Part shown: positions 34,593 through 44,557 of the stretch, one piece after another
How positions within the stretch are numbered: position 1 is the stretch's first letter
How the letters are laid out: every line of letters starts with the position of its first letter
Assembly (NCBI RefSeq): GCF_900009145.1
Contig: NZ_LN889812.1
Coordinates: forward strand, 374,158-438,157
Origin: Planktothrix tepida PCC 9214
Lineage (GTDB): Bacteria > Cyanobacteriota > Cyanobacteriia > Cyanobacteriales > Microcoleaceae
Length of the DNA: 64,000 nt
Direction of reading: 5' to 3'
The notes under the pieces: model-generated
What the model was told of the DNA's origin: nothing
Seen by the model: only the letters and a program-made list of their open reading frames with translations
Database searches by the model: none
Made by a program: the position numbers and the translations under genes

Positions 34593-35037
34593 GTCCTTAA
34601 AATTATTATTAATTCTGGGAACATTATTCGCCTTCCCACCGCTACAAAAATCTCCCTATATTAACCCAGCAATCGCTCATGAAGTAGAAGTTTCTGGGGA
34701 TGTAGCGGTAACATTTCACCTCGAACCCAATCATAATCCCCGTGTCGGACAAAAAGCAACGATATGGTTTGTTTTAACTCGTCGGGGAGGACAAATGATT
34801 CCTTTATCCCAATGTAATTGTCAATTGTCAATTTATCGAGAACCCAGAAAAGCCACTGATAAACCGTTAATTCAGCCTCAACTCAAAGCAATTTCCGCCG
34901 AAAAATATCAAGGTATTCCCGGAACCGAGGTGATCTTTCCCACAGTGGGAATTTATCAATTGGAATTAAAAGGAACTGCTAAAACTAACAATAGTTTTAA
35001 ACCGTTTAAAGCTGATTATTCGGTTACGGTTCGATAA
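34567..35037 (+). CDS. Exported protein with CNC motif
   Basis: 156 residues. A signal-type hydrophobic stretch (KLLLILGTLFAFPPL) is followed by a cleavage-like region near INPAIAHEV. The mature part, EVSGDVAVTFHLEPNHNPRVGQKATIWFVLTRRGG, is an immunoglobulin-like beta sandwich of the kind seen in YtkA-like or copper-chaperone-like periplasmic proteins. It has the motif LSQCNCQLSIY. The start overlaps the preceding transporter gene by 26 bp. A periplasmic metal- or thiol-handling partner of that transporter is inferred; no exact family is claimed. Confidence 0.65.
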   Translation: MLHPLNKNKSLKLLLILGTLFAFPPLQKSPYINPAIAHEVEVSGDVAVTFHLEPNHNPRVGQKATIWFVLTRRGGQMIPLSQCNCQLSIYREPRKATDKPLIQPQLKAISAEKYQGIPGTEVIFPTVGIYQLELKGTAKTNNSFKPFKADYSVTVR

Positions 35038-35083
35038 GTATCCAAACATCATTATTTACACATTTATAATTCCCTGTTCCTTA

Positions 35084-35255
35084 GTGCAACTTTGGGATCT
35101 TGATGAAGAACCAATTAGCAAAGTGGTTGCAGCCCGGATGCGACTGGTAAGGCGTAAATTAGCCAGCTATAGTGCTATATAACTGTGATTGCCCGATTGA
35201 AACGGTTCCTGGTCAAGGTTATCGATTTTTAACCCAAGTAACAGAAGTTCGTTAA
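35084..35255 (+). pseudogene. C-terminal remnant of an OmpR-type response regulator with a 10-nt insertion
   Basis: From 35084 the frame reads VQLWDLDEEPISKVVAARM, then RLVRRKLASY, the winged-helix DNA-binding end of an OmpR/PhoB-family regulator. It then meets 10 extra bases, AGTGCTATAT (35171-35180), and stops. After those bases another frame continues NCDCPIETVPGQGYRFLTQV, the expected recognition-wing sequence. Deleting exactly those 10 bases restores the family length. The receiver domain is missing. The upstream edge lies beside a TTCCCTGTTCC motif. Confidence 0.75.
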
Positions 35256-35734
35256 AGCGTAATGGTTACGGTAAAGCACTAAGATTTTGGCATGAACGGT
35301 AGTTGAGCTTGTCGAAATGTTCTCGGTTCGCTGTTCTCGCTTCAAATCGTGCTATAACAGTGATCAACACCTATTCTGCGTACTGGATTCGTCTCACGCC
35401 TAAACTTTTTTGTTGGGCTGTCAGTAAGGAAAACTTATGATTTGAATTTGAAGTTATTAGACATCTCCATGTAAAGCGATCACAAGTTGATGCAACTTTA
35501 AGGATAGAGTGAAGTACATAAGATTTTGAATCTTAATAGATCTTGGTCTATAGAACTTACTGCGGGACAGCGACACCTTCCCGTCCTATTCGGAGAGTGC
35601 TCATCTCTGAACTTCCTGCTGACAGGTGTTCGTCTAAAACCTATGCTGTAGGGGTGAATCGCTGCATCCTTACTTTTTAAAACTCACTTATCACAATAAT
35701 CAGTCTTCTTTAGAGAAGGCAGGAGGAGGTATTC
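35256..35734. other. Region upstream of sbtA, no gene seen
   Basis: 480 bp with no convincing frame. It contains CGTGCTATAACAG (about 35348), related to the TATAGCACT motif. The last 150 bp should hold the promoter and leader of sbtA, which in cyanobacteria is normally induced by low inorganic carbon. No specific operator could be assigned. Confidence 0.5.
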
Positions 35735-36883
35735 GTGGATTTTTTTTCCTTGTTTGTAATGGACTTCATTAAGCAATTGCAGTCCCCCACACTCGGCTTT
35801 TTGATTGGTGGGATGATCATTGCTGCCCTTGGTAGCGAATTGGTAATTCCAGAGTCAATTTGTACGATCATCGTCTTCATGCTACTCACCAAAATCGGTC
35901 TGAGCGGTGGTATTGCGATCCGCAATTCCAACCTAACAGAGATGATTTTACCTGCACTATTTTCTGTAGCAGTCGGGATTCTGGTTGTATTCATCGCACG
36001 CTATACCTTAGCCAATCTGCCAAAGGTCAAAACCGTTGATGCAATTGCGACCGGGGGATTGTTTGGTGCGGTGAGTGGCTCTACCATGGCTGCCGCCCTG
36101 ACACTACTGGAAGAAGAAAAAATCTCATACGAAGCATGGGCTGGCGCACTCTATCCCTTCATGGATATCCCCGCGCTCGTAACTGCAATTGTGGTGGCTA
36201 ACATTTATCTCAACAAGAAAAAACGTAAGGTAGAAGAAGAGTCTCTCAGTAAGCAGGAGTATCTTAGCAAGCAAGAGTATCTCAGTAAGCAGCCCGTTGC
36301 GGCAGGTAATTATCCCGATCAGCCAGAATATCCTAGCAGTCGGCAAGAATATCTCAGCCAGCAGAAGGCCTCTCGGGATAATGGGGTTAAGATCTGGCCG
36401 ATCATCGAGGAAAGCCTTCGGGGGCCAGCTTTATCAGCAATGTTGTTAGGCCTCGCTCTTGGACTGTTCACCCAGCCAGAAAGTGTCTATAAAAGCTTCT
36501 ACGATCCCGCCTTTCGTGGCTTGCTTTCGATTTTGATGCTGGTCATGGGTATGGAAGCTTGGTCGAGAATTGGCGAACTGCGTAAGGTAGCCCAATGGTA
36601 CGTTGTGTATAGTGTGGCTGCACCGTTTGTACATGGATTAATCGCCTTCGGTCTCGGCATGATTGCCCACTACGCCACCGGATTCAGCATGGGTGGTGTT
36701 GTCATCTTAGCTGTTATCGCTTCCTCTAGTTCAGACATCTCAGGCCCACCTACGCTGCGCGCCGGGATTCCATCAGCCAATCCCTCTGCTTACATTGGTG
36801 CTTCCACCGCCATCGGTACACCCGTTGCGATCGGCTTGTGTATTCCGTTCTTTATCGGGCTTGCCCAAGCGATCGGTGGCTAA
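35735..36883 (+). CDS. sbtA: Sodium-dependent bicarbonate transporter SbtA
   Basis: 382 residues with ten membrane helices expected. SbtA imports HCO3- with Na+ in the plasma membrane for the CO2-concentrating mechanism. Family segments are FIKQLQSPTLGFLIGGMIIAALGSELVIPESI, GGLFGAVSGSTMAAALTLLEEE, FMDIPALVTAIVVANIYL and ASSSSDISGPPTLRAGIPSANPSAYIG. The GTG start has AGGAGG 7 nt upstream. The cytoplasmic loop (about 165-215) carries repeated LSKQEY units from an 18-bp tandem duplication. Codons (many CTG, CTC, TTC, GGC) are GC-richer than in neighbours, hinting at transfer. SbtB, its inhibitor, follows 98 bp later. Confidence 0.95.
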   Translation: MDFFSLFVMDFIKQLQSPTLGFLIGGMIIAALGSELVIPESICTIIVFMLLTKIGLSGGIAIRNSNLTEMILPALFSVAVGILVVFIARYTLANLPKVKTVDAIATGGLFGAVSGSTMAAALTLLEEEKISYEAWAGALYPFMDIPALVTAIVVANIYLNKKKRKVEEESLSKQEYLSKQEYLSKQPVAAGNYPDQPEYPSSRQEYLSQQKASRDNGVKIWPIIEESLRGPALSAMLLGLALGLFTQPESVYKSFYDPAFRGLLSILMLVMGMEAWSRIGELRKVAQWYVVYSVAAPFVHGLIAFGLGMIAHYATGFSMGGVVILAVIASSSSDISGPPTLRAGIPSANPSAYIGASTAIGTPVAIGLCIPFFIGLAQAIGG

Positions 36884-36948
36884 TCTCAGACGAGCTACGG
36901 TCTGTTGGTACTCCCTTGACCTGGCAGACCAAGCAACTGAACATATAA

Positions 36949-37314
<366 letters not shown>

Positions 37315-37333
37315 ATCAAGATGACGTAGACAC

Positions 37334-37362
37334 AAAAAGCCGGGGCATGACCCCGGCTTTTT
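37334..37362 (+). terminator. Rho-independent terminator after sbtB
   Basis: AAAAAGCCGGGG, loop CATGA, CCCCGGCTTTTT: a perfect 12-bp stem including the U-run. It lies 20 bp after the sbtB stop and closes the sbtAB unit. Confidence 0.95.
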
Positions 37363-37574
37363 AGCTTCTTCCGCAAGAAGCCGGATTTAAAAATGTCCTA
37401 ACCGTAATGCGTCGTGCTATAGCCGCATTTCTGGCTTGCGGGACTTGGGTTTAAACCCAATTTTTTCGATAAACTACAATTAGACTTCGACCTAATATTC
37501 TCCAGGTTAGAAAATAGAAATAATCTTACTCAAAACCATCATAGCGAAGCTCAAAAACTTAGAAAGCAAAAATA

Positions 37575-39344
37575 ATGTTTAAAACGACTCATCCATTACA
37601 GCGTCTTCTACAGTATGCTCGACCCTATCAAAAAACCATTGGGTTAGCAACGCTTTATTCAATTTTAAATAAAATCTTTGATTTAGCTCCTCCGGTTTTA
37701 ATTGGCTGGGCTGTTGATGTGGTGATTAATCCTAAAACTTCTTTTTTAGTCAACTGGGGAATTCAAGGAGCGTTTAATCAACTGTTGTTTTTATCGATAT
37801 TAAGTTTAATCATCTGGAGTTTAGAATCGCTTTTTGAATATGCGTATAAAATCCTCTGGCGCAATTTAGCCCAAACCTTACAACATGATTTAAGATTAGA
37901 AGCCTACGGACATTTACAAGAATTAGAACTTGCCTACTTTGAAGAACGCAGTAGTGGCAGTTTAATGTCTATTTTAAATGATGATATTAATCAGTTAGAA
38001 CGATTTTTAGATATTGGTGCGAATGAAATTATCCAAGTCATTACAACAGTAATTGTAATTGGGGCAGCCTTTTTTATTTTAGCACCGAGTGTGGCTTGGT
38101 GGGCAATGTTACCGATGCCATTTATTGTTTGGGGTTCCGTTTGGTTTCAAAAATTACTCGCCCCTCGTTATGCCGATGTTCGGGAAAAAGTGAGTTTACT
38201 GAATGGACAATTAGCCAATAATTTAGGCGGTATTACAACGATTAAAAGTTTCACGGCTGAAAACTATGAAAGTCAACGGATAAATTATCATAGTGAAGCC
38301 TATCGTCAAAGTAATAAACGGGCAATTACCTTATCTTCGGCTTATGTTCCCGTGATTAGAAGTTTAATTTTATTTGGATTTATTGCAACTTTATTATTAG
38401 GGGGATTACAAGTTACTTCAGGACAATTAGCTGTCGGAACCTATAGCGTTTTAGTGTTTATTACCCAACGGTTATTATGGCCGTTAACTCGGTTAGGAGA
38501 TACCTTTGATCAATATCAACGGGCGATGGCTTCTGTTAACCGGGTGATGAATTTACTAGATACTCCGATTGAAATTCATCCAGGGGATATTCCTCTTCCT
38601 ATTTCTGCTGTTCGGGGAGAAATTGAATTTAAAAATATCTATTTTTCCTATAAAAATCGCTATCCCGTGATTCAAGATTTATCCCTCAAAATTCCAGCAG
38701 GGAAAACGATTGCAATTGTCGGTTCTACGGGATCGGGAAAAAGTACCTTAGTTAAATTGTTATTACGATTGTATGAAATTAATGCAGGAGTGATTACCCT
38801 AGATGGAATTGAATTAGATCGCTTAAGGTTAGGAGATTTACGGCAAGCCATCGGGTTAGTTAGTCAGGATGTTTTCTTATTTCATGGAACCGTTGCTGAA
38901 AATATTGCCTATGGAACCTTTGATGCGTCTTTAACTGATATTATTGCAGCCGCAAAAGTGGCAGAAGCCGATGAATTTATTAACGATTTACCATCAGGAT
39001 ATGATACAATAGTCGGAGAACGGGGTCAAAAATTATCCGGTGGACAACGACAACGGATTGCGATCGCCAGAGCCGTGTTAAAAAATCCCCCGATTTTAAT
39101 CTTAGATGAAGCGACTTCTGCGGTGGATAATGAAACCGAAGCCGCCATTCAACGTTCCTTAGAAAAAATTACCAAAAATCGCACCACAATTGCCATCGCC
39201 CATCGCCTTTCAACGGTTAGAAATGCCGATTGTATTTATGTGATGGAACACGGTAAATTAGTGGAATCAGGAACCCATGAAAACCTTTTAGAAGCACCCG
39301 GTATTTATGCGGGGTTATGGCGGGTGCAGTCCGGTTTAAATTAG
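37575..39344 (+). CDS. ABC exporter, fused permease and ATPase
   Basis: 589 residues. Six membrane helices span about 1-310 (ABC type 1 exporter domain), followed by an ATPase with Walker A IVGSTGSGKSTLVKLL (near 378), Q-loop GLVSQDVFLF, signature KLSGGQRQRIAIARA, Walker B PILILDEATSAVD and switch His AIAHRLST. Half-transporters of this kind work as dimers exporting lipids, peptides or drugs. The substrate is unknown. It is preceded by a 250-bp gap after the sbtB terminator and followed by an AACAGGC palindrome. Confidence 0.9.
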   Translation: MFKTTHPLQRLLQYARPYQKTIGLATLYSILNKIFDLAPPVLIGWAVDVVINPKTSFLVNWGIQGAFNQLLFLSILSLIIWSLESLFEYAYKILWRNLAQTLQHDLRLEAYGHLQELELAYFEERSSGSLMSILNDDINQLERFLDIGANEIIQVITTVIVIGAAFFILAPSVAWWAMLPMPFIVWGSVWFQKLLAPRYADVREKVSLLNGQLANNLGGITTIKSFTAENYESQRINYHSEAYRQSNKRAITLSSAYVPVIRSLILFGFIATLLLGGLQVTSGQLAVGTYSVLVFITQRLLWPLTRLGDTFDQYQRAMASVNRVMNLLDTPIEIHPGDIPLPISAVRGEIEFKNIYFSYKNRYPVIQDLSLKIPAGKTIAIVGSTGSGKSTLVKLLLRLYEINAGVITLDGIELDRLRLGDLRQAIGLVSQDVFLFHGTVAENIAYGTFDASLTDIIAAAKVAEADEFINDLPSGYDTIVGERGQKLSGGQRQRIAIARAVLKNPPILILDEATSAVDNETEAAIQRSLEKITKNRTTIAIAHRLSTVRNADCIYVMEHGKLVESGTHENLLEAPGIYAGLWRVQSGLN

Positions 39345-39350
39345 CCCGTG

Positions 39351-39370
39351 GAACAGGCATCTTGCCTGTT
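39351..39370. repeat. GAACAGGCATCTTGCCTGTT palindrome, third copy
   Basis: The same palindrome as at 8895-8987, here 6 bp after the stop of the ABC exporter gene. Its position in the gap after a gene fits a dispersed repeat that may also serve as a hairpin terminator. Confidence 0.85.
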
Positions 39371-39459
39371 AACTTAACAATAGGCAACCAGGAAATGCTA
39401 GAATAATCAGTGATTTATTCAAACCCTATAAATTTTCGTAACCATATCCTGCTCTTGCC

Positions 39460-42243
39460 ATGTTAAAAGCTCTGTTGGGTGATCCGAATGCGCGTAAACT
39501 TAAAAAATATCAGCCTCTTGTCACGGATATCAACATTTTAGAGGAAGAAATTCAAAGCCTCTCGGATGATCAGTTGCGGGCGAAGACAGGAGAATTTAAG
39601 GAAAAATTAGCCAAAGCTCGAAACCGAGACGACGAAAATCAAATCCTCGATGAAATTCTCCCCGAAGCCTTTGCGGTGGTTCGAGAAGCTGGAAAGCGAG
39701 TTTTGGGGATGCGACACTTTGATGTCCAACTCCTAGGTGGCATTATTCTACACACGGGGCAAATTGCCGAGATGAAAACCGGGGAAGGTAAAACCCTGGT
39801 TTCCACCCTTCCCGCCTATCTCAACGCTTTAACGGGAAAAGGAGTTCACGTCATCACCGTTAACGATTATCTCGCCCGTCGGGACGCGGAATGGATGGGA
39901 CAAATTCATCGTTTCCTTGGCTTGAGTGTAGGGCTTATCCAACAAGATATGAGTCCCGATGCGCGCAAAAAAAACTACAACTGTGATGTTACTTACGGAA
40001 CAAACAGTGAAATGGGGTTTGATTACCTGCGCGACAACATGGCAACTTCAATGGATGAAGTGGTGCAGCGCCCCTTTAACTATTGCATTATTGACGAAGT
40101 AGACTCGGTTTTAGTCGATGAAGCTCGGACACCGTTAATTATTTCCGGTCAAGTGGAACGTCCGAGTCAAAAATATATGCGGGCGGCGGAAGTTGCCCAA
40201 ATGATGCTAAAAGAAGAACATTATGAAGTGGATGAAAAAGGCCGTAATGTTCTGATGACCGATGAAGGGTTTGCTAGAGCAGAAGAACTATTTGGGGTTC
40301 AAGATTTATATGATCCCAATGATCCTTGGGCACACTTTGTTTTTAATGCTCTAAAAGCCAAAGAATTATTTATTAAAGACGTTAACTATATTGTGGGCGG
40401 TGGGGAAGTCATTATTGTTGATGAATTTACCGGACGGGTGATGCCGGGACGGCGTTGGAGTGACGGGTTGCACCAAGCTATTGAAGCGAAAGAACGGGTG
40501 GATATTCAACCGGAAACCCAAACTTTAGCCACCATTACTTATCAAAATTTCTTCCTGTTATATCCGAAATTATCGGGGATGACGGGAACGGCAAAAACCG
40601 AAGAAGCGGAATTTGAACGTATCTATAATTTGCAAGTTACTATTATTCCGACTAACCGGGTTACGGGACGGCAAGATTTACCTGATGTGGTGTATAAAAC
40701 CGAGGAAGGAAAATGGACTTCTATTGCCGAAGAATGCGCCGATTTGCATAAAGAAGGTCGCCCGGTTTTAGTGGGAACCACCAGCGTTGAAAAGTCAGAA
40801 ATTCTGTCTAATTTATTACAACAACGCAAAATTCCCCATAATTTATTAAATGCTAAACCGGAAAACGTAGAACGGGAATCAGAAATTATTGCCCAAGCCG
40901 GACGCAAAGGGGCTGTAACTATTTCCACTAACATGGCTGGACGAGGAACGGATATTATTTTAGGGGGAAATGCGGAATTTATGGGGCGGCTAAAAATGCG
41001 CGAGTATTTGATGCCAAAAATTGTTAAACCCGATGATGAACGGGAATTAGCGATCGCGGGTGTACCCGGTAGTCGTCGCCCCGCCGCCCAGGGATTTGAT
41101 ATGAGTAAAAAACCGAAAACCTGGAAAGTGGCGACGCAATTATTCCCCACAGAATTATCAAAATCTACCGAACAAAAGCTAAAAGAAGCCGTTGATTTTG
41201 CTGTGGGAGTGCATGGAGAACGCAGTTTACCGGAGTTACAAGCGGAGGATTTATTAGCCGTCGCCTCGGAAAAAGCTCCTACCTCTGATCCGGTGATTCA
41301 GAAACTCCGCGAGGTGTATAACTTGATTGTTAAAGAGTATGAAAACTTCACCAAGCGAGAACATAACGAAGTGGTGGAACTAGGTGGACTTCATGTGATT
41401 GGAACAGAACGCCACGAATCTCGACGCATTGACAACCAACTGCGGGGACGGGCTGGACGACAAGGCGACCCCGGTTCAACGCGGTTTTTCCTGAGTTTAC
41501 AGGATAATTTATTACGGATTTTTGGCGGTGATCGGGTTGCGGGATTAATGGATGCTTTTAATGTTGATGAAGATATGCCCATTGAGTCTCGATTATTAAC
41601 GCGATCGCTAGAAAATGCCCAACGGAAAGTCGAAACTTACTATTACGATATTCGTAAACAGGTGTTTGAATATGACGAGGTAATGAACAACCAACGACGG
41701 GCAATTTATGCGGAACGTCGCCGGGTTTTAGAAGGGCAAGATTTGAAAGAACAAGTGATTAAATATGGCGAACAAACGATGGATGACATCGTAGAAGCTT
41801 ATATTAATCCTGATTTACCGTCGGAAGAATGGGATTTAGAAAATCTGGTGAGTAAAGCGAAGGAATTTGTTTATCTTTTAGCCGATTTAACCGCCGATCA
41901 ATTTGTAGATTTATCGGTGGATGAAATTAAAACTTTCCTCCATGAGCAGTTACGCAATGCCTATGATATTAAGGAAGCACAAGTCAATCAAATTCGCGCT
42001 GGCTTAATGCGGGAAGCAGAACGCTTTTTTATTCTGCAACAAATTGATACGTTGTGGCGGGAACATTTACAACAAATGGATGCGTTACGCGAGTCCGTCG
42101 GCTTGCGGAGTTATGGACAAAAAGACCCCTTAATCGAATACAAGAGCGAAGGCTATGAATTGTTCTTGGATATGATGACCGATATTCGCCGAAATGTTAT
42201 CTATTCCATGTTCCAATTCCAGCCTCAACCCATGACAGCCTAG
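39460..42243 (+). CDS. secA: Preprotein translocase ATPase SecA
   Basis: 927 residues, full length for cyanobacteria. The motor drives proteins through SecYEG into and across the cytoplasmic and thylakoid membranes. Features: [22 protein letters not shown], Walker [18 protein letters not shown] (near 105), DEAD-box-like [37 protein letters not shown] (second helicase domain) and [24 protein letters not shown]. The C-terminal zinc-binding tail of many bacterial SecAs is absent; it ends [12 protein letters not shown] bidirectional-looking terminator lies 110 bp downstream. Confidence 0.97.
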   Translation: MLKALLGDPNARKLKKYQPLVTDINILEEEIQSLSDDQLRAKTGEFKEKLAKARNRDDENQILDEILPEAFAVVREAGKRVLGMRHFDVQLLGGIILHTGQIAEMKTGEGKTLVSTLPAYLNALTGKGVHVITVNDYLARRDAEWMGQIHRFLGLSVGLIQQDMSPDARKKNYNCDVTYGTNSEMGFDYLRDNMATSMDEVVQRPFNYCIIDEVDSVLVDEARTPLIISGQVERPSQKYMRAAEVAQMMLKEEHYEVDEKGRNVLMTDEGFARAEELFGVQDLYDPNDPWAHFVFNALKAKELFIKDVNYIVGGGEVIIVDEFTGRVMPGRRWSDGLHQAIEAKERVDIQPETQTLATITYQNFFLLYPKLSGMTGTAKTEEAEFERIYNLQVTIIPTNRVTGRQDLPDVVYKTEEGKWTSIAEECADLHKEGRPVLVGTTSVEKSEILSNLLQQRKIPHNLLNAKPENVERESEIIAQAGRKGAVTISTNMAGRGTDIILGGNAEFMGRLKMREYLMPKIVKPDDERELAIAGVPGSRRPAAQGFDMSKKPKTWKVATQLFPTELSKSTEQKLKEAVDFAVGVHGERSLPELQAEDLLAVASEKAPTSDPVIQKLREVYNLIVKEYENFTKREHNEVVELGGLHVIGTERHESRRIDNQLRGRAGRQGDPGSTRFFLSLQDNLLRIFGGDRVAGLMDAFNVDEDMPIESRLLTRSLENAQRKVETYYYDIRKQVFEYDEVMNNQRRAIYAERRRVLEGQDLKEQVIKYGEQTMDDIVEAYINPDLPSEEWDLENLVSKAKEFVYLLADLTADQFVDLSVDEIKTFLHEQLRNAYDIKEAQVNQIRAGLMREAERFFILQQIDTLWREHLQQMDALRESVGLRSYGQKDPLIEYKSEGYELFLDMMTDIRRNVIYSMFQFQPQPMTA

Positions 42244-42351
42244 GGGTTTAGGTCGGTTTTAGAATTTCTTAAGATAGAGATTCCTCACTTTTTTCTTGAC
42301 ATCCCAAAATTATCGTGTATATTTGAGGAGTGTGAGGAGTGAGGTCTGAAA

Positions 42352-42402
42352 AGAAAAAGCACTTGGGGTCGAAACTCGGCCAGACTCCCAGGTGCTTTTT
42401 CT
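42352..42402. terminator. Convergent terminator between secA and the Mn catalase gene
   Basis: AGAAAAAGCACTTGGG (42352-42367) pairs with CCCAGGTGCTTTTTCT (42387-42402) with one G-T mismatch and A/T-rich outer ends. Reading either way gives a stem followed by a U-run, so it can end both the plus-strand secA and the minus-strand catalase transcripts. Confidence 0.85.
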
Positions 42403-42444
42403 ATTAATAATTCCAGCCAAAAACCGTCCAGGAATCGCCAAAAG

Positions 42445-43131
42445 TTAACGACTAACTTGCGGATCAGCAATATATTGAAAATCAGGTTCCGAATTCCAGG
42501 GGCCTCGACTATCTTGACCATTGCTGGAGAGATTATAGTAAATATTAACCGTTTCATCCGGTTGAATATTTCCAAATAACGGATCTGTTAATTTCCCTAA
42601 CGAATCTAAGGCTTTCATAAACATTTTGGTATGGGAAACTTCACGGGTCAGTAAATACACTAAGGTATCTTTTGTACCGGGGTCAGGCGCTAATTTAATT
42701 AACTCTTCATAGGTTTGTCGAGCCCCGGCTTCCGCCCCAATATTAGCGCGTAAATCTCGAACAACATCGCCTCCTTCATTCACATAGGCGGCTGTCCAAG
42801 CTTGACCTTGAGAATCTAATAAATGGGGGCCCATTCCTCGAACAGTAAATAAGGTACTTTTAAACGCTTCCGTTTGATCGACATTTTTTGTATGGGCTTC
42901 TATCAGTTTCCCTACCATTTCTAAATGCCCAAATTCTTCAATGGCAATATCTTGAAGCATATCTCGAATACCGGGATTTTCCACATGAAACGATTGTACC
43001 CAATATTGCAAAGCTGCCGTTAACTCCCCCGTCGCTCCCCCAAATTGTTCGAGAAGTAATTGGGCAAAACGAGGATTCGGTTCATCAATATTGATTCCTT
43101 TTTCAATCGGTTCTTTCTTATGAAAAAACAT
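42445..43131 (-). CDS. Manganese catalase
   Basis: 228 residues. It breaks down H2O2 with a di-manganese centre in a ferritin-like four-helix bundle. Metal ligands are visible as Glu in GATGELTAALQYW (near 35), ExxH in DIAIEEFGHLEMV (near 65-69), Glu in IGAEAGARQTYEEL (near 133) and ExxH in TREVSHTKMF (near 170). The N-terminus MFFHKKEPIEKGINIDEPNPRF is usual. An AGGAG ribosome site lies 8 nt before the ATG. It is cytoplasmic and independent of secA. Confidence 0.92.
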   Translation of the reverse strand: MFFHKKEPIEKGINIDEPNPRFAQLLLEQFGGATGELTAALQYWVQSFHVENPGIRDMLQDIAIEEFGHLEMVGKLIEAHTKNVDQTEAFKSTLFTVRGMGPHLLDSQGQAWTAAYVNEGGDVVRDLRANIGAEAGARQTYEELIKLAPDPGTKDTLVYLLTREVSHTKMFMKALDSLGKLTDPLFGNIQPDETVNIYYNLSSNGQDSRGPWNSEPDFQYIADPQVSR

Positions 43132-43341
43132 GAAGTTCTCCTAATTGAATCAGCTAATAAAACTCAGAAATCACATTAAAAATTGCTAAAATGTGTTCTA
43201 TCTATGGAGTAGTGTATCAACTTCCTCTTGACCTAACCTCTGTCTCAATACCGAGTTAAAATTTTCTTAATTTATACCCAATGAAAGAGGGGATCTTTAA
43301 TTCATCGTCGCTCGGTAATACGGTCTTGACAGGGGTAATTT

Positions 43342-43527
43342 TTAAGGCAGATCTGCGGGTTCAGAATTAGGTTTTCCTTCCTTTAGCACTAAAAATATTG
43401 AACCCCAAACATAAAAAATTCCCGTGACTAATAACAGCAACATTAATGGGGTTAAGCCTGCAAACGGAGTGATCACTAGCATTAATAACAAACTGAACAT
43501 TAATAGAGGAAATGCTTTATTTTTCAT
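43342..43527 (-). CDS. Small two-helix membrane protein
   Basis: 61 residues: LLMFSLLLMLVITPFAGLTPLMLLLLVTGIFYVWGSIFLVL gives two adjacent membrane helices with a Pro/Gly turn, and the short charged tail is KEGKPNSEPADLP. An AGGAG ribosome site lies 9 nt upstream of the ATG, which supports a real gene. No family is recognised. It stands alone in a 670-bp stretch between the catalase and COG4705 genes. Confidence 0.55.
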   Translation of the reverse strand: MKNKAFPLLMFSLLLMLVITPFAGLTPLMLLLLVTGIFYVWGSIFLVLKEGKPNSEPADLP

Positions 43528-43667
43528 TGATATTTCTCCTAAATTTCCTATTAGTATCTCTGACCTTAATCAAATTTTCCTCTATCTGGGTGTGGAATTT
43601 TGTATCTCTGCTGTATCCCTTCTTCTGCTCAAACTTCAGGGAATTAAGTAATTTTACTTAATCTTGT

Positions 43668-43689
43668 TTATTAAGAGAATTCTTAATAA
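43668..43689. promoter_or_regulatory. Perfect 9-4-9 AT-rich dyad upstream of the COG4705 gene
   Basis: TTATTAAGA-GAAT-TCTTAATAA is a perfect inverted repeat 112 bp before the next start codon. TAAGTAATTTTACTTA, another dyad, lies 10-25 bp before it. It could bind a dimeric regulator. The regulator is unknown. Confidence 0.35.
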
Positions 43690-43801
43690 TTTAAATCAAA
43701 AAATGCACCCTAAAATTCTGTTTTGAATATTGCTATTCAACCGGCTTTAAAATTTTAAGTTCCGATATAATATAAAAGCCTGACAGCAAGTAGGAATAAT
43801 A

Positions 43802-44557
43802 ATGAGCAAAATTCCACAAATTACTCTCTTATTCTGGATTATGAAGATCTGTGCAACCACTCTGGGAGAAACCGCAGGAGATCTTTTATCAATGACCCTG
43901 AATGTCGGTTACGGAGCTAGTTCTCTAATTTTGATAGGGATATTTTTAGCCACCCTGATTATTCAATTAGTCTCAAAAAGTTATCACCCTATCCTATATT
44001 GGACTGTGATTCTTTCAACAAGTACGGCGGGGACAACGATTTCTGATTATATGGATCGTACTTTGGGGCTAGGCTACGCCAAGGGTTCTTTAATTTTAGT
44101 CACCATTCTCGTGGCTATTTTTATGTTCTGGAAATACCGTTTTGGGACTTTATCGGTTACTAATATTAACACCCTTCCACTTGAAATCCTTTATTGGACT
44201 GCCATTTTATTTTCCAATACGTTAGGTACAGCATTGGGTGATTTTCTAGCGGATAGTTCCGGCTTGGGATTTGCAGGAGGAGCTTTGTTAATTGCGAGTT
44301 TACTCGGTTTAATATTAGCAGCGAATTATTTTACTGAAATTTCTAAAGTTGCGTTATTTTGGATGGCATTTGTTCTCACCCGACCCTTTGGGGCAACATT
44401 GGGAGACGTTCTAACAAAAACTCACGAGAAAGGCGGTTTGGGTTATGGAACCATTGGCTCATCTATTGTTCTTTTATCGATATTGGTAGCTTGTATCTTA
44501 TTCACTACTTTACAGCAAAGAGGAATAACAGCCACGAAAATTGCTGACAATGAATAA
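43802..44557 (+). CDS. COG4705-type membrane protein with four internal repeats
   Basis: 251 residues and about eight membrane helices. Four units of about 60 residues repeat the pattern (F/Y)W-xx-I-x-x-x-T-x-G-(T/E)-x-x-(A/G)-D-x-(L/M)-x-x-x-x-x-(L)-G-(Y/F)-(G/A): KICATTLGETAGDLLSMTLNVGYG, then ILSTSTAGTTISDYMDRTLGLG, ILFSNTLGTALGDFLADSSGLG and VLTRPFGATLGDVLTKTHEKGG. This matches the COG4705 (membrane-anchored, uncharacterised) family. The buried Asp and Thr in each repeat suggest an ion or substrate path. Function is unknown. Confidence 0.8.
   Translation: MSKIPQITLLFWIMKICATTLGETAGDLLSMTLNVGYGASSLILIGIFLATLIIQLVSKSYHPILYWTVILSTSTAGTTISDYMDRTLGLGYAKGSLILVTILVAIFMFWKYRFGTLSVTNINTLPLEILYWTAILFSNTLGTALGDFLADSSGLGFAGGALLIASLLGLILAANYFTEISKVALFWMAFVLTRPFGATLGDVLTKTHEKGGLGYGTIGSSIVLLSILVACILFTTLQQRGITATKIADNE

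Noticed and set aside
35256-35734. A tRNA or riboswitch before sbtA
   Set aside because: No cloverleaf with GTTCGA-type T-loop and no known riboswitch core was found by eye.
40623-41150. 175-codon frame antisense to secA
   Set aside because: Long antisense frames are common in conserved genes with this codon use. SecA is intact across it and no ribosome site is present.
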